From JAKAGZ01 sp963783855 (GTDB taxonomy: Bacteria; Bacteroidota; Ignavibacteria; Ignavibacteriales; Ignavibacteriaceae), in the NCBI GenBank assembly GCA_963783855.1, contig CAWAPE010000003.1:218537-282536 (forward strand): a stretch of DNA of 64,000 nt. The letters run 5' to 3'. How positions within the stretch are numbered: the first letter of the stretch is position 1; every line of letters begins with the position of its first letter. The notes below the pieces were generated by a model. It saw nothing but the letters and a program-made list of their open reading frames with translations. It was not told the DNA's origin and ran no database searches. Of the stretch, positions 16,933 through 25,490 are shown one piece after another. The position numbers and the translations under genes were made by a program.

Positions 16933-17928
16933 ATGAGTGTTTCAAATTTAAAGATGCCCGAAGCAGTAGTTTTAGACGAGACTAGTTATACAAATAATTA
17001 TGGAAAGTTTACACTTCAGCCACTAGAAAGAGGCTTTGGGGTTACATTAGGCAATGCATTAAGAAGAGTATTATTATCTTCATTAACAGGCTCAGCAATT
17101 ACTTCTGTAAAATTTAGCGGTGTGTTGCATGAGTTCACAACTATAGAAGGAGTTGTTGAAGATGTTTCTGAGATTATTCTTAACCTGAAACAGGTAAGAA
17201 TGAAACTTCTGAGCAAAAAACCTAACCCGATTATAATTTCATTTAACGGAGATGGTGAGTTTACTGCATCAGACATACAGAAAAATAGCAATGAAATAGA
17301 AATATTGAATCCTGATCTACATATAGCTACACTCAATAAATCTGCTAAATTTGATATTGAAATTAGAGCAGGAAAAGGCAAGGGTTTTGTTCCTGCTGCA
17401 GAGAACGTTTCACCGGAACAGACAATAGGTGTTATCCCTATTGATTCAATCTTTACACCTATTAAGAATGTAAGATATGAAGTTGAAAATGTTAGAATTG
17501 GTGATAAAAATGATTTCGAGAAGGTTGTACTGGAAGTAATAACAGATGGTTCAATTACACCTGATGATGCACTGACTCAGGCTGCTAAAATTATGAGAGA
17601 TCATATTCAGCTGTTTATTAATTTTGATATTGACCAGGAAGAAGAGCAGGCTGTAAGTCAGAAAGACAGTGAAAAAGAAAGAATTAAGAAAATTCTTCTT
17701 ACAAATGTTGATGATCTTGAACTCAGTGTAAGATCTCATAACTGCCTGAAAGCAGCAAACATTAAAAATCTTGCTGAACTGGTAAGAAGAGATGAATCTG
17801 AAATGCTTAGATTCAGAAATTTTGGTAGAAAATCACTTGCTGAATTAATGGAAATTGTAGAGAATATGGGCCTTGAATTCGGTATGGACGTAGACTCTTA
17901 CATTAAAGAAGAAACTGAAACTAATTAA
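16933..17928 (+). CDS. rpoA: RNA polymerase alpha subunit
   Basis: Alpha (331 residues) dimerises to nucleate RNA polymerase assembly and carries a C-terminal DNA- and activator-binding domain. The N-terminal domain shows LQPLERGFGVTLGNALRRVL and a later VEDVSEIILNLKQV. The C-terminal domain (about residues 255-325) shows DDLELSVRSHNCLKAANIKN and the FGRKSLAELME helix. An acidic linker joins the two. AGAGGA lies 9 bases before the ATG. Normal place between rpsD and rplQ. Confidence 0.98.
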   Translation: MSVSNLKMPEAVVLDETSYTNNYGKFTLQPLERGFGVTLGNALRRVLLSSLTGSAITSVKFSGVLHEFTTIEGVVEDVSEIILNLKQVRMKLLSKKPNPIIISFNGDGEFTASDIQKNSNEIEILNPDLHIATLNKSAKFDIEIRAGKGKGFVPAAENVSPEQTIGVIPIDSIFTPIKNVRYEVENVRIGDKNDFEKVVLEVITDGSITPDDALTQAAKIMRDHIQLFINFDIDQEEEQAVSQKDSEKERIKKILLTNVDDLELSVRSHNCLKAANIKNLAELVRRDESEMLRFRNFGRKSLAELMEIVENMGLEFGMDVDSYIKEETETN

Positions 17929-17948
17929 ATTTGGACTAAAGGTTAATA

Positions 17949-18581
17949 ATGCGACACAGAGTTAAAGGTAGAAAATTAAAAAGAACAGCAAGTCATCGTG
18001 CTGCTTTGTTGAATTCGCTTGCTACTTCTTTATTAAAACATAAAAGAATTAAGACGACACTCGCGAAAGCAAAAGAAGCCAGAGGTTTTGTTGAAACTAT
18101 CATTACAAAAGCAAAGAAAAACGATCTGAATTCAAGACGTCAGGTAATGCGTTTTATAAATGATAAAGAAGTTGTTAAAGAATTATTCAATGACATAGTT
18201 CCTAAAGTTGGCGATAGACCAGGCGGTTATACTCGTGTTATAAAACTTGGTAACAGAATTGGTGATGCGGCTTCTATGGCAGTTTTAGAACTTGTTGATT
18301 ACAACGAAGTTATTAACAAAAAAGCGGAAGACAGTAAGGAAAAGAAAGAGACTAAAAAGAGTGCAAAAAAAGCTGAAAAAGAAGAAAATGAAGTTGAAGA
18401 TGCAAAAGTAGTTGAAGAAACTCCCGCTAAAAAAGAGAAAAAAGAAGCTAAGGCGAAAAAAGAAACTGCTGAAAAGAAAGAGCCGGAAGCAAAGAAAGAA
18501 ACCAAGGCAAAAAAGGAAACCAAGGCTAAGAAAGAGACTAAAGAAAAGACTGAAAAGAAAGAGAAAAAAGATAAGAAATAA
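17949..18581 (+). CDS. rplQ: 50S ribosomal protein L17 with a long Lys/Glu-rich C-terminal tail
   Basis: The first 125 or so residues are ordinary L17, a protein near the tunnel exit (MRHRVKGRKLKRTASHRAAL; GDRPGGYTRVIKLGNRIGDA). From about residue 126 to 210 runs a low-complexity tail built almost entirely of K, E, A and T, with short near-repeats of the type KKETKAK. L17 in most bacteria is 115-130 residues; longer tailed forms occur in this bacterial group. The tail is likely disordered. The reverse strand of the tail has long open frames that are only a composition artefact. Confidence 0.96.
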   Translation: MRHRVKGRKLKRTASHRAALLNSLATSLLKHKRIKTTLAKAKEARGFVETIITKAKKNDLNSRRQVMRFINDKEVVKELFNDIVPKVGDRPGGYTRVIKLGNRIGDAASMAVLELVDYNEVINKKAEDSKEKKETKKSAKKAEKEENEVEDAKVVEETPAKKEKKEAKAKKETAEKKEPEAKKETKAKKETKAKKETKEKTEKKEKKDKK

Positions 18582-18607
18582 TAACAATTTTTATTTTCTA
18601 TTTACAG

Positions 18608-18640
18608 GAGTAACTGGCAAAACCGGTTACTCTTTTTTTT
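18608..18640 (+). terminator. Rho-independent terminator closing the ribosomal cluster
   Basis: GAGTAACTGG, loop CAAAA, CCGGTTACTC (10 pairs, one G-T) followed by eight T. It starts 27 bases after the rplQ stop and its T run ends at 18640, just 3 bases ahead of the engB ATG at 18644. Confidence 0.92.
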
Positions 18641-18643
18641 GCA

Positions 18644-19234
18644 ATGTTTGAAAACCCGAAATTTATAAAGTCAGTTTTTACTTTGGAGGGCGTTGTAAAA
18701 GAACAACTACCTGAAGTAATTCTTTGCGGCAGATCAAACGTTGGTAAATCATCCCTTATAAATTCCCTATTTAACAGAAAAAATTTAGCTAAGATAAGTT
18801 CCACTCCAGGTAAAACCAGATCCATTAATTATTATTTAATAGATGATAAATTTTTCCTGGTTGATTTACCCGGTTTTGGGTATGCAAAGATCAGCAGAAC
18901 TGAGAGGGAATACTGGGCTTCACTTATTGAAGGATTCTTATCGAAATCAGATAATATTTTTCTTGCCCTGCATATTATAGACAGCAGGCATAAACCTACC
19001 GATCTTGATATAAAATTAAATTCATTCTTGAATCATTTTGAAATTCCTTACAATATTATTTTGAGCAAGGTTGATAAGCTCAAACAATCAGAAATGGCAC
19101 TTGCAAAAAAAAATATAAAAAATTACTTCCCTGAATTAAGCTACGGGGACAACCTATTCGTGTATTCTTCGGTAAAAAAGACTGGTAAAAAAGAACTATT
19201 ACAGAGATTCTCAGCTCTTTTCTATTCACGGTAA
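18644..19234 (+). CDS. engB: Ribosome biogenesis GTPase EngB (YsxC/YihA)
   Basis: This 196-residue GTPase takes part in late assembly of the large ribosomal subunit. Motifs: GRSNVGKSS (residues 29-37), STPGKTR in switch I, DLPGFGYA beginning at residue 74, and SKVD as the guanine-specificity element. Length is usual. The ATG lies directly behind the T run of the rplQ terminator with no Shine-Dalgarno in between, although the N-terminus (PKFIKSVFTLE) fits the family at this start. It may rely on read-through or on a promoter inside rplQ. Confidence 0.95.
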   Translation: MFENPKFIKSVFTLEGVVKEQLPEVILCGRSNVGKSSLINSLFNRKNLAKISSTPGKTRSINYYLIDDKFFLVDLPGFGYAKISRTEREYWASLIEGFLSKSDNIFLALHIIDSRHKPTDLDIKLNSFLNHFEIPYNIILSKVDKLKQSEMALAKKNIKNYFPELSYGDNLFVYSSVKKTGKKELLQRFSALFYSR

Positions 19235-19322
19235 TTATTGCCAAAACCTGCCGTTTGCTATTAGATAATTCTAAATTTATATTTAATTTTAGTTTTTAAT
19301 TTTCAGTAAATAAGCTACATAA

Positions 19323-21200
19323 ATGGATAGAAGGCAGAAAAGACGAATATTTATATTTTTGTTGGTACCACTACTGGCCGCCATCCTTTTTATTACGGAT
19401 GATCTGGTTATAAGGGTTATTACAATTGTACTTTTGGTTGTTTATGTGGCCTTTATAATATTCCTCAGGGATTCTCTAAAATTTAACCGGGGCGGGTACA
19501 TCCCCAATAGTGGCGAAGAAGAAGACCTTCCTCCCGTGGATGACTATACTTCCGATTATTCCAGTTCCAATGTTGACTCAGATGAGTCATTCCAGATTGT
19601 TTCCAAGAATAGAAATTTAGACGTAATTACGGATGACAATTATACTCCGGAATTTAAAGTTTCTAAAACAACTCTAAAACCACCCGACCTTAAAGAAAGA
19701 TTTGAAGAAATTGCTAATGAAAGCATACCGGAAGATCTTGGACATGATGGACAATTTGCTTTTGTACTTGAAAAAATGCTGACGGTAATTAAGGAAGCCT
19801 ACACTGCTCACACAGCAATATTTTTTTGGTATAATAAATCAAAGGAAAAACTTTCTATTGAAAGGTTTGTCTCAAATAGTACAGAACTTACAAGGCGCAA
19901 ACTGGATGTTGAAGATGATATTCTTAGTAAAATTGTTGAGAAAGGGGAACCCGAACTATTAAGTGACATTCCATCAACTGCAGAATCTGATGTAATTAGA
20001 TATTATGATTCACCGCAGGGAATAAGAAGTTTTGTCGGTGTTCCTTTATTTTATGATAAATCTCTGATAGCAATTATTGCGGTAGATGCCAAAGTTGAAG
20101 ATGCATTCGGAATCGAAACGATATATTCTCTTGGCAGGTTCATTAGAGTTATAACTATGCTGATCTCTATTTTTGAAGAGAAACACTCTGACAGTATTTC
20201 CCAACAGAGACTAAATGGTTTATTAAACATTATTAATCCTGAACAAAAAATTGACAATGAACAGGAACTTGTTGATTCACTTCAAAACGTGCTCGGGTAT
20301 TTATTAAACTGGGATGCTTCGGCCTTTGTTTATTATAAGCCTGTGGAGAAGAAATTTCAAACTATTAAAGTCTATAATAATACATCATTGAAATATATCG
20401 GTGAAGGTCTAGATATTGAAATTAATGGCACACTGGTAGGTAAATCTATAGCTACAGGAATGCCTGTTAAAATTGATAATATTTCTTCGGGTGATTATAA
20501 GAGATATGCGAAATCTGAAGACGTAAGTTTTGATGGATCATTTCTGGCTATCCCGATGATTTATCATGGGCAAAATTACGGTGTGCTTTGTTTTGAAAGC
20601 CTGAAGAAAAATATTTATACTAATTCTGATGTGCATTTCCTTAGAAATGCAATGAACATAATTGCGTATGTCGTTTATTCCTATTCAACGCAAGTTTTGC
20701 TAAAAAGTCTGCTTGCTATTGATGTAGAAACACGAGCATTGAGTGGTGAAATATTTAAAGAGAGAATGGCTGCAGATCTTTATAAAGCTGAACAGGCAAA
20801 GGTGCCCGGTGCACTTGCATTAATTAGGATTGACGATTTCCTTGAGCAGGAATCACTTTTTGAAGGAGATCCTTTCCCTAAGGTTTTAACCTCTGTCACC
20901 AAGACCATTGAAAATGAAATGACTCCTCTTAATCTATTTGGAAGGATGGAGGAAAAAGTCTTCGGTGTGTACTTTTTTAATGCGACCCCTAAGGATGTCT
21001 TTTTATGGGCTGAAAAACTGCGTGTGAAAATTGCCCGCAAACCAATTGCCGTTGTTTCAAAGCAGACAACTTATACAATTTCAGTTGGAGTGGCGGCTGC
21101 TTCAAATAAATCCGACGTGGAAGAAATATTATACAATGCCGACCTCGCATTGCAAAAGGCTGTGCAGATGGGCGGTAACCGCGTAAGAAACGTAAACTAA
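19323..21200 (+). CDS. Membrane protein with GAF domains and a degenerate GGDEF domain
   Basis: 625 residues. Two hydrophobic segments (about residues 8-25 and 29-46) anchor it in the membrane; an acidic linker follows. Two GAF-like sensor regions cover about residues 150-285 and 320-465 (for example GIRSFVGVPLFYDKSLIAII and SFLAIPMIYHGQNYGVLCFE). The last ~150 residues look like a GGDEF fold (TYTISVGVAAA, LYNADLALQKAVQMGGNRV), but the catalytic loop GGDEF is replaced by GRMEEKV. It is therefore probably not a diguanylate cyclase; a signalling or scaffolding role is inference. It ends 4 bases before deoB. Confidence 0.82.
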   Translation: MDRRQKRRIFIFLLVPLLAAILFITDDLVIRVITIVLLVVYVAFIIFLRDSLKFNRGGYIPNSGEEEDLPPVDDYTSDYSSSNVDSDESFQIVSKNRNLDVITDDNYTPEFKVSKTTLKPPDLKERFEEIANESIPEDLGHDGQFAFVLEKMLTVIKEAYTAHTAIFFWYNKSKEKLSIERFVSNSTELTRRKLDVEDDILSKIVEKGEPELLSDIPSTAESDVIRYYDSPQGIRSFVGVPLFYDKSLIAIIAVDAKVEDAFGIETIYSLGRFIRVITMLISIFEEKHSDSISQQRLNGLLNIINPEQKIDNEQELVDSLQNVLGYLLNWDASAFVYYKPVEKKFQTIKVYNNTSLKYIGEGLDIEINGTLVGKSIATGMPVKIDNISSGDYKRYAKSEDVSFDGSFLAIPMIYHGQNYGVLCFESLKKNIYTNSDVHFLRNAMNIIAYVVYSYSTQVLLKSLLAIDVETRALSGEIFKERMAADLYKAEQAKVPGALALIRIDDFLEQESLFEGDPFPKVLTSVTKTIENEMTPLNLFGRMEEKVFGVYFFNATPKDVFLWAEKLRVKIARKPIAVVSKQTTYTISVGVAAASNKSDVEEILYNADLALQKAVQMGGNRVRNVN

Positions 21201-21204
21201 AACT

Positions 21205-22362
21205 ATGAACAACTTTTTTATTATTGTACTCGATGGAGTAGGTATTGGTGAATTACCTGATGCCGATCAATATGGAGACCGCGGAAGCAATACTCTAAGC
21301 AACATTGCAAATGCTGTTGGTGGATTGAATCTGCCGAATCTTGAGAAACTTGGACTTGGAAATATTTATGATATAAAAGGTCTGAACAGAGTTGAAAAAC
21401 CTTTGGCATCTTTCGGCAAGCTTGCAGAAATTTCTAAAGGGAAAGATTCAACAACCGGGCATTGGGAAATCTCAGGTTTATACGTTGATACAGATTTTTC
21501 ATATTTCCCTGATGGGTTTCCGGATAAAATTATTAATAAATTTAAAGAACTAACAGGTTGCCGGGGAATTCTAGGAAACAAGGCGGCCTCGGGTACAGAG
21601 ATTATTAAAGAACTCGGGGATGAACACGTAAAAACAGGTTTTCCAATTGTTTATACTTCCGCAGATTCCGTCTTTCAGATTGCAGCACATGAAGATGTAA
21701 TACCACTAGAAAAATTGTACGAAATATGCAAAATCACACGAGAGAAAGTACTTGCACCACCATTGCTGCTTGGAAGAGTGATTGCAAGACCTTTTATCGG
21801 ATTATCAGGGAATTACACGCGAACGACTAGCAGGAAAGATTTTTCCCTTGATCCACCAGCAGAAACGATTCTTGATCTGTTGAGCAAAAATGAAATAACA
21901 ACTGTTGCTATAGGAAAAATAAATGATCTTTTTAATTATAAGGGGATCAAAATTAAAGAAAAAACCAAATCAAATTCTGAGGGATTTGCAAAACTTTTGG
22001 AATATGCCGGTAAGGGCAAGGGAAATTTCATTTTTACTAACCTTGTTGATTTTGATGTCTATTTCGGGCATAGAAATGATCCTGCAGGATTTGCAAATGC
22101 GCTTAAAGAGTTTGATGATTTCTTACCGGAATTTCTTTCAAAACTAGATGAATCAGATGCAGTTGTTATAACGGCAGATCATGGTAACGATCCAACCACC
22201 CCCAGTACGGACCACAGCAGAGAATACACACCGTTACTTTATTATAAAAAAAATATAGAAGGTAAGGATCTAGGCAGCAGAAAAACGTTTTCAGATATTG
22301 GAAAAACTGCTGCAGAATACTTTAAAGTAAAAAACAGCCTAAAAGGGGCCAGCTTTTTATAA
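21205..22362 (+). CDS. deoB: Phosphopentomutase
   Basis: DeoB (385 residues) converts ribose-1-phosphate or deoxyribose-1-phosphate into the 5-phosphate in nucleoside salvage and breakdown. It is an alkaline-phosphatase-fold metalloenzyme: the N-terminal metal motif VLDGVGIGELPDA (Asp10), TTGHWEISG around the phosphorylated threonine, and the C-terminal TADHGNDPTTPSTDHSRE with metal-binding Asp and His residues. Only 4 bases separate it from the GAF protein upstream. The next genes encode microcompartment vertex proteins, a suggestive pairing because deoxyribose-5-phosphate cleavage releases acetaldehyde. Confidence 0.96.
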   Translation: MNNFFIIVLDGVGIGELPDADQYGDRGSNTLSNIANAVGGLNLPNLEKLGLGNIYDIKGLNRVEKPLASFGKLAEISKGKDSTTGHWEISGLYVDTDFSYFPDGFPDKIINKFKELTGCRGILGNKAASGTEIIKELGDEHVKTGFPIVYTSADSVFQIAAHEDVIPLEKLYEICKITREKVLAPPLLLGRVIARPFIGLSGNYTRTTSRKDFSLDPPAETILDLLSKNEITTVAIGKINDLFNYKGIKIKEKTKSNSEGFAKLLEYAGKGKGNFIFTNLVDFDVYFGHRNDPAGFANALKEFDDFLPEFLSKLDESDAVVITADHGNDPTTPSTDHSREYTPLLYYKKNIEGKDLGSRKTFSDIGKTAAEYFKVKNSLKGASFL

Positions 22363-22464
22363 AATGTAGCTGGAAAAATTTTACTTCAGACAGATTGAAT
22401 CTTTTATTTTGTGGGGGTATATTAACACTTTAGGATGTATACAAACCTTAAGAAGAGGTAATTT

Positions 22465-22764
22465 TTGTTTTTAGGAAGAGTAATAGGCAATGTTTGGTCG
22501 ACTAAAAAAGATGAAAATCTTGTTGGCGCAAAATTTTTAATTGTACGCCAGATTGACCTTAATATGAAAGATAAGGAAAACTTTGTTGTAGCAGTAGACA
22601 GCGTTGGGGCCGGAGAGGGAGAAGTTGTTTTGGTTGCTACAGGAAGCTCTTCCAGGCAAACAAGTTTTACCAAAGACAAACCGGTTGATGCAGTAATTAT
22701 GGCAATTGTTGACAAACTTGATATTTCACTAAAAGAATATATTGAAGAACACAGATTAAGCTGA
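22465..22764 (+). CDS. EutN/CcmL-family microcompartment vertex protein (BMC-P), first copy
   Basis: A 99-residue single-domain protein of the family that forms pentamers closing the corners of bacterial microcompartments. It shows the N-terminal FLGRVIGNVWSTKKDENL, the middle VAVDSVGAGEGEVVLVATG and the C-terminal PVDAVIMAIVDKLDI. The start is TTG with AGAGG upstream, the usual family N-terminus following directly. It lies 102 bases after deoB and 36 bases before a second copy. No hexameric shell (BMC-H) gene is visible in the window. Confidence 0.93.
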   Translation: MFLGRVIGNVWSTKKDENLVGAKFLIVRQIDLNMKDKENFVVAVDSVGAGEGEVVLVATGSSSRQTSFTKDKPVDAVIMAIVDKLDISLKEYIEEHRLS

Positions 22765-22800
22765 TTCTAAAATATTATATAATAATTTAGGAATAACCAA

Positions 22801-23076
22801 TTGTTCCTGGGTAAAGTAATAGGAAATGTGTGGGCTACAAAAAAGTATGAGGCTTTAAATAGCTTCAAGTTACTTTTTGTACAACCTATAAATGGTGAAA
22901 ATCAGGAATTAGGAGAACCAATAATTGCGGTTGATACTGTCGGTGCCGGTCCGGGTGAAAAAATATTTTATATAACTGCCTCTGAAGCAGTAATACCCCT
23001 GCCCGTGGATATGGCCCCCGTTGACGCTTCAATAGTTGGAATTGTGGACACAATTAATCTGTCTGTTGACAGATAA
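22801..23076 (+). CDS. EutN/CcmL-family microcompartment vertex protein (BMC-P), second copy
   Basis: 91 residues, clearly paralogous to the gene just upstream: FLGKVIGNVWATKKYEALN, VAVDTVGAGPGEKIFYITA and PVDASIVGIVDTINL. The start is TTG with TTAGGAAT upstream. The two differ along their length, so this is an old duplication or two distinct vertex types rather than a recent copy. It lies 39 bases before the sigma factor gene on the same strand. Confidence 0.93.
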   Translation: MFLGKVIGNVWATKKYEALNSFKLLFVQPINGENQELGEPIIAVDTVGAGPGEKIFYITASEAVIPLPVDMAPVDASIVGIVDTINLSVDR

Positions 23077-23115
23077 ACTTACAAAAGTAACACAAAACTT
23101 TAGGGAGGTTTGTAA

Positions 23116-23970
23116 GTGAGAATTACTAAACAATATACCAATCGTGAAAGTCAATCTCTGGATAAATACCTGCAGGAAATTGGTAAAGTTGACCTGCTTA
23201 CACCCGATCAGGAAATCGATCTCGCCATTCGCATAAAAAAAGGCGACCAAATCGCACTCGAATCTTTAACCAAAGCAAATTTACGTTTTGTTGTAAGCGT
23301 TGCAAAACAATACCAAAATCAGGGGCTTTCCCTTGGTGATCTTATAAATGAAGGAAACCTTGGGCTGATAAAAGCAGCAAAAAGATTTGATGAAACAAGA
23401 GGCTTCAAATTTATTTCATATGCTGTCTGGTGGATCAGACAATCAATTTTACAGGCGTTGGCAGAACAATCAAGAATTGTAAGATTACCTCTTAACAGGG
23501 TAGGGGCACTTAATAAGATTGGTAAAGCTTATAGTAATCTTGAACAGGAATTTGAAAGAGAACCCAGCGCTACAGAGCTTGCTTCTGAACTGGAAATGGA
23601 TGTAAGTGAAGTTGCCGATACACTTAAGATAGCAGGTAGACACGTTTCAATGGATGCTCCATTTGCACAAGGTGAAGATAACAGGCTTTTAGATGTCATA
23701 CAGAATGACCAGCAACCAACTCCTGATTTTTCTTTAATGTCTGAGTCTTTAAGGGCTGAAATTGACAGAGCGCTTTCTACACTTACTGAAAGAGAAGCAG
23801 AAGTAATCAAACTTTATTTTGGACTAAATAAAGAACATTCCTTAACTCTTGAGGAAATAGGTGAAAGATTTAATTTGACAAGAGAAAGAGTCAGACAGAT
23901 TAAAGAAAAAGCTATTCGCAGGCTCAGGCATGCTTCGAGGAGCAAAAATTTAAGGGCTTATCTCGGTTAA
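23116..23970 (+). CDS. rpoD: RNA polymerase sigma-70 factor, primary type without region 1.1
   Basis: At 284 residues it has regions 1.2 (DKYLQEIGKVDLLTPDQEI), 2 (RFVVSVAKQYQNQGLSLGDL; KFISYAVWWIRQSI, the core-binding and -10 recognition part), 3 and 4 (LTLEEIGERFNLTRERVRQI, the -35 helix-turn-helix). It lacks region 1.1 and the non-conserved insert, like the housekeeping sigma of Bacteroidota relatives. The start is GTG with an AGGGAGG Shine-Dalgarno 8 bases upstream. A group 2 sigma factor is the alternative, but the short form with full regions 2-4 favours the primary factor. Confidence 0.9.
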   Translation: MRITKQYTNRESQSLDKYLQEIGKVDLLTPDQEIDLAIRIKKGDQIALESLTKANLRFVVSVAKQYQNQGLSLGDLINEGNLGLIKAAKRFDETRGFKFISYAVWWIRQSILQALAEQSRIVRLPLNRVGALNKIGKAYSNLEQEFEREPSATELASELEMDVSEVADTLKIAGRHVSMDAPFAQGEDNRLLDVIQNDQQPTPDFSLMSESLRAEIDRALSTLTEREAEVIKLYFGLNKEHSLTLEEIGERFNLTRERVRQIKEKAIRRLRHASRSKNLRAYLG

Positions 23971-23977
23971 AAATGTC

Positions 23978-24724
23978 ATGTTAAAAAACAAAATGATTTT
24001 ATTTGCAGCTGTTGCCGGAATATTTATTTATTCCGGTTGTTCTGCCTCCTCAAATACCACACGATATGGTGAAAAATCCACTGACGATACACACAATACC
24101 TCGGATGTAAGATTCTCCTCAGATAATGATAATGACCAGGCCGGGAATGAAAATTCCAAAGTTAAAGATCAGGATAAAGCATCCGTTCATAATAATGACG
24201 ACTCAGATCCTGATGATCTTCCTGCGAATGAACCAAGGGTCGATATTTCAAACGTTATAAAAAAAATTAATTCTTCAAGTACTTCTAACGACCTATCCTC
24301 AGACAATGGTACTCCCAGAGAAAGAATGTTGATGGAAATATTAAAATATATCAACACACCGTATCAATATGGGGGAACATCGGCAAATGGAATTGATTGT
24401 TCTGCATTTACACAATCGGTTTACAATAAATCACTCGCAGTTAATTTGCAAAGAACAGCACGAGAGCAATACGACGAAGGTGAGGAAATTGATAATATTG
24501 ATGATCTAAAATTTGGAGACCTGGTGTTTTTTAATACACGCAGAAGAGTTAAACCCGGCCACGTTGGAATTTATATCGGTGATCATCTTTTCGCACATGC
24601 TTCAAAAAAAGGGGTAACTGTTTCCTCACTTGATATGGAATATTATTCCAGAAGATTTATGGGTGGAAGAAGAATTGAACAGGGGTTACCTTCCGATAAA
24701 TCAGGTGAGTATGGGTCAAAATAA
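23978..24724 (+). CDS. NlpC/P60-family cell wall hydrolase, lipoprotein
   Basis: 248 residues. A lipobox (YSGC, Cys21) ends the signal sequence, so the protein is probably anchored in a membrane. Residues 22-105 are a hydrophilic linker rich in Asp, Asn and Ser. The NlpC/P60 catalytic domain follows: Cys141 in GIDCSAFTQSVY and His195 in KPGHVGIYIGDH, consistent with a cysteine peptidase that cuts peptidoglycan stem peptides. It lies 7 bases after rpoD on the same strand, possibly co-transcribed. Confidence 0.9.
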   Translation: MLKNKMILFAAVAGIFIYSGCSASSNTTRYGEKSTDDTHNTSDVRFSSDNDNDQAGNENSKVKDQDKASVHNNDDSDPDDLPANEPRVDISNVIKKINSSSTSNDLSSDNGTPRERMLMEILKYINTPYQYGGTSANGIDCSAFTQSVYNKSLAVNLQRTAREQYDEGEEIDNIDDLKFGDLVFFNTRRRVKPGHVGIYIGDHLFAHASKKGVTVSSLDMEYYSRRFMGGRRIEQGLPSDKSGEYGSK

Positions 24725-24846
24725 ATTTGCCTCCTCAAAAATATCTTCCTATTTCTTTACTCAGTAATAATTTTAGTATTGTAAATAAAGCCTGTTATTT
24801 ATAGGTTCAAATTTTAATAATCAATTCTAATGAGGTATAATTAAAA

Positions 24847-25347
24847 ATGAACTTTCTGAAAAACCATTTATTTAAAAAATTATTATTGATAATTGTATTT
24901 TCCCTTTTATATACCCTTTCAATAAATGCACAAAATAAGAATAAAGTAAAAATTGAAATAAAAAAAGGTGATCCCTGGACAGTAAACCAGGTAATTACCC
25001 CTTCTGAACTAGAGCACAAGCTCACAAGCAAAAAGGGAAAGAAACCCGAGGTTTTGCAAATTGGGTTCGATTTTTTATATAAACAAGGACATATACCCGG
25101 CTCTAAATATATTGGTGCGGCTTCAAGTGATAAAGGAATTACAGCATTGATGAATTATGTTAAAAAATTGAATAAAAATACCTCTATAGTGATTTACTGC
25201 GGTTGTTGTCCTATGACACACTGCCCAAATGTTAAACCTGCATTCCAGACCCTTGAAAAAATGGGCTATAAAAATGTAAAACTTCTATATCTTCCGGGAG
25301 ATTTTGATCAGGATTGGGCTCAAAATGGCTATCCTGTTAAAAAATAA
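24847..25347 (+). CDS. Exported rhodanese-like protein with a CGCC active-site loop
   Basis: 166 residues with an N-terminal signal sequence ending near ISINAQ. A rhodanese fold follows (QIGFDFLYKQGHIPGSKYIG; VIYCGCCPMTHCPNVKP). The catalytic cysteine is Cys118, and the loop is unusual: C118-G-C-C-P-M-T-H-C-P-N, with four cysteines, which suggests redox or metal binding in the periplasm rather than simple sulfur transfer. That role is inference. GAGG lies about 13 bases before the ATG. Confidence 0.82.
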   Translation: MNFLKNHLFKKLLLIIVFSLLYTLSINAQNKNKVKIEIKKGDPWTVNQVITPSELEHKLTSKKGKKPEVLQIGFDFLYKQGHIPGSKYIGAASSDKGITALMNYVKKLNKNTSIVIYCGCCPMTHCPNVKPAFQTLEKMGYKNVKLLYLPGDFDQDWAQNGYPVKK

Positions 25348-25490
25348 GTTTTGGAGAAAATCGCAACATCTGGATTTTATTCCAGCCAATTGATTTTTGA
25401 ATCCTTTGCTATAAATATGGATTTAACTATAAGAGACATGTTCCAGAATTCTAATAGAAGAAAGAATTAATTTTTTTGAAAGGAAAAAAT

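Noticed and set aside
18285..18587. Long minus-strand frames rich in Phe and Leu
   Set aside because: They are the reverse reading of the Lys/Glu-rich L17 tail; no start context and no family resemblance.
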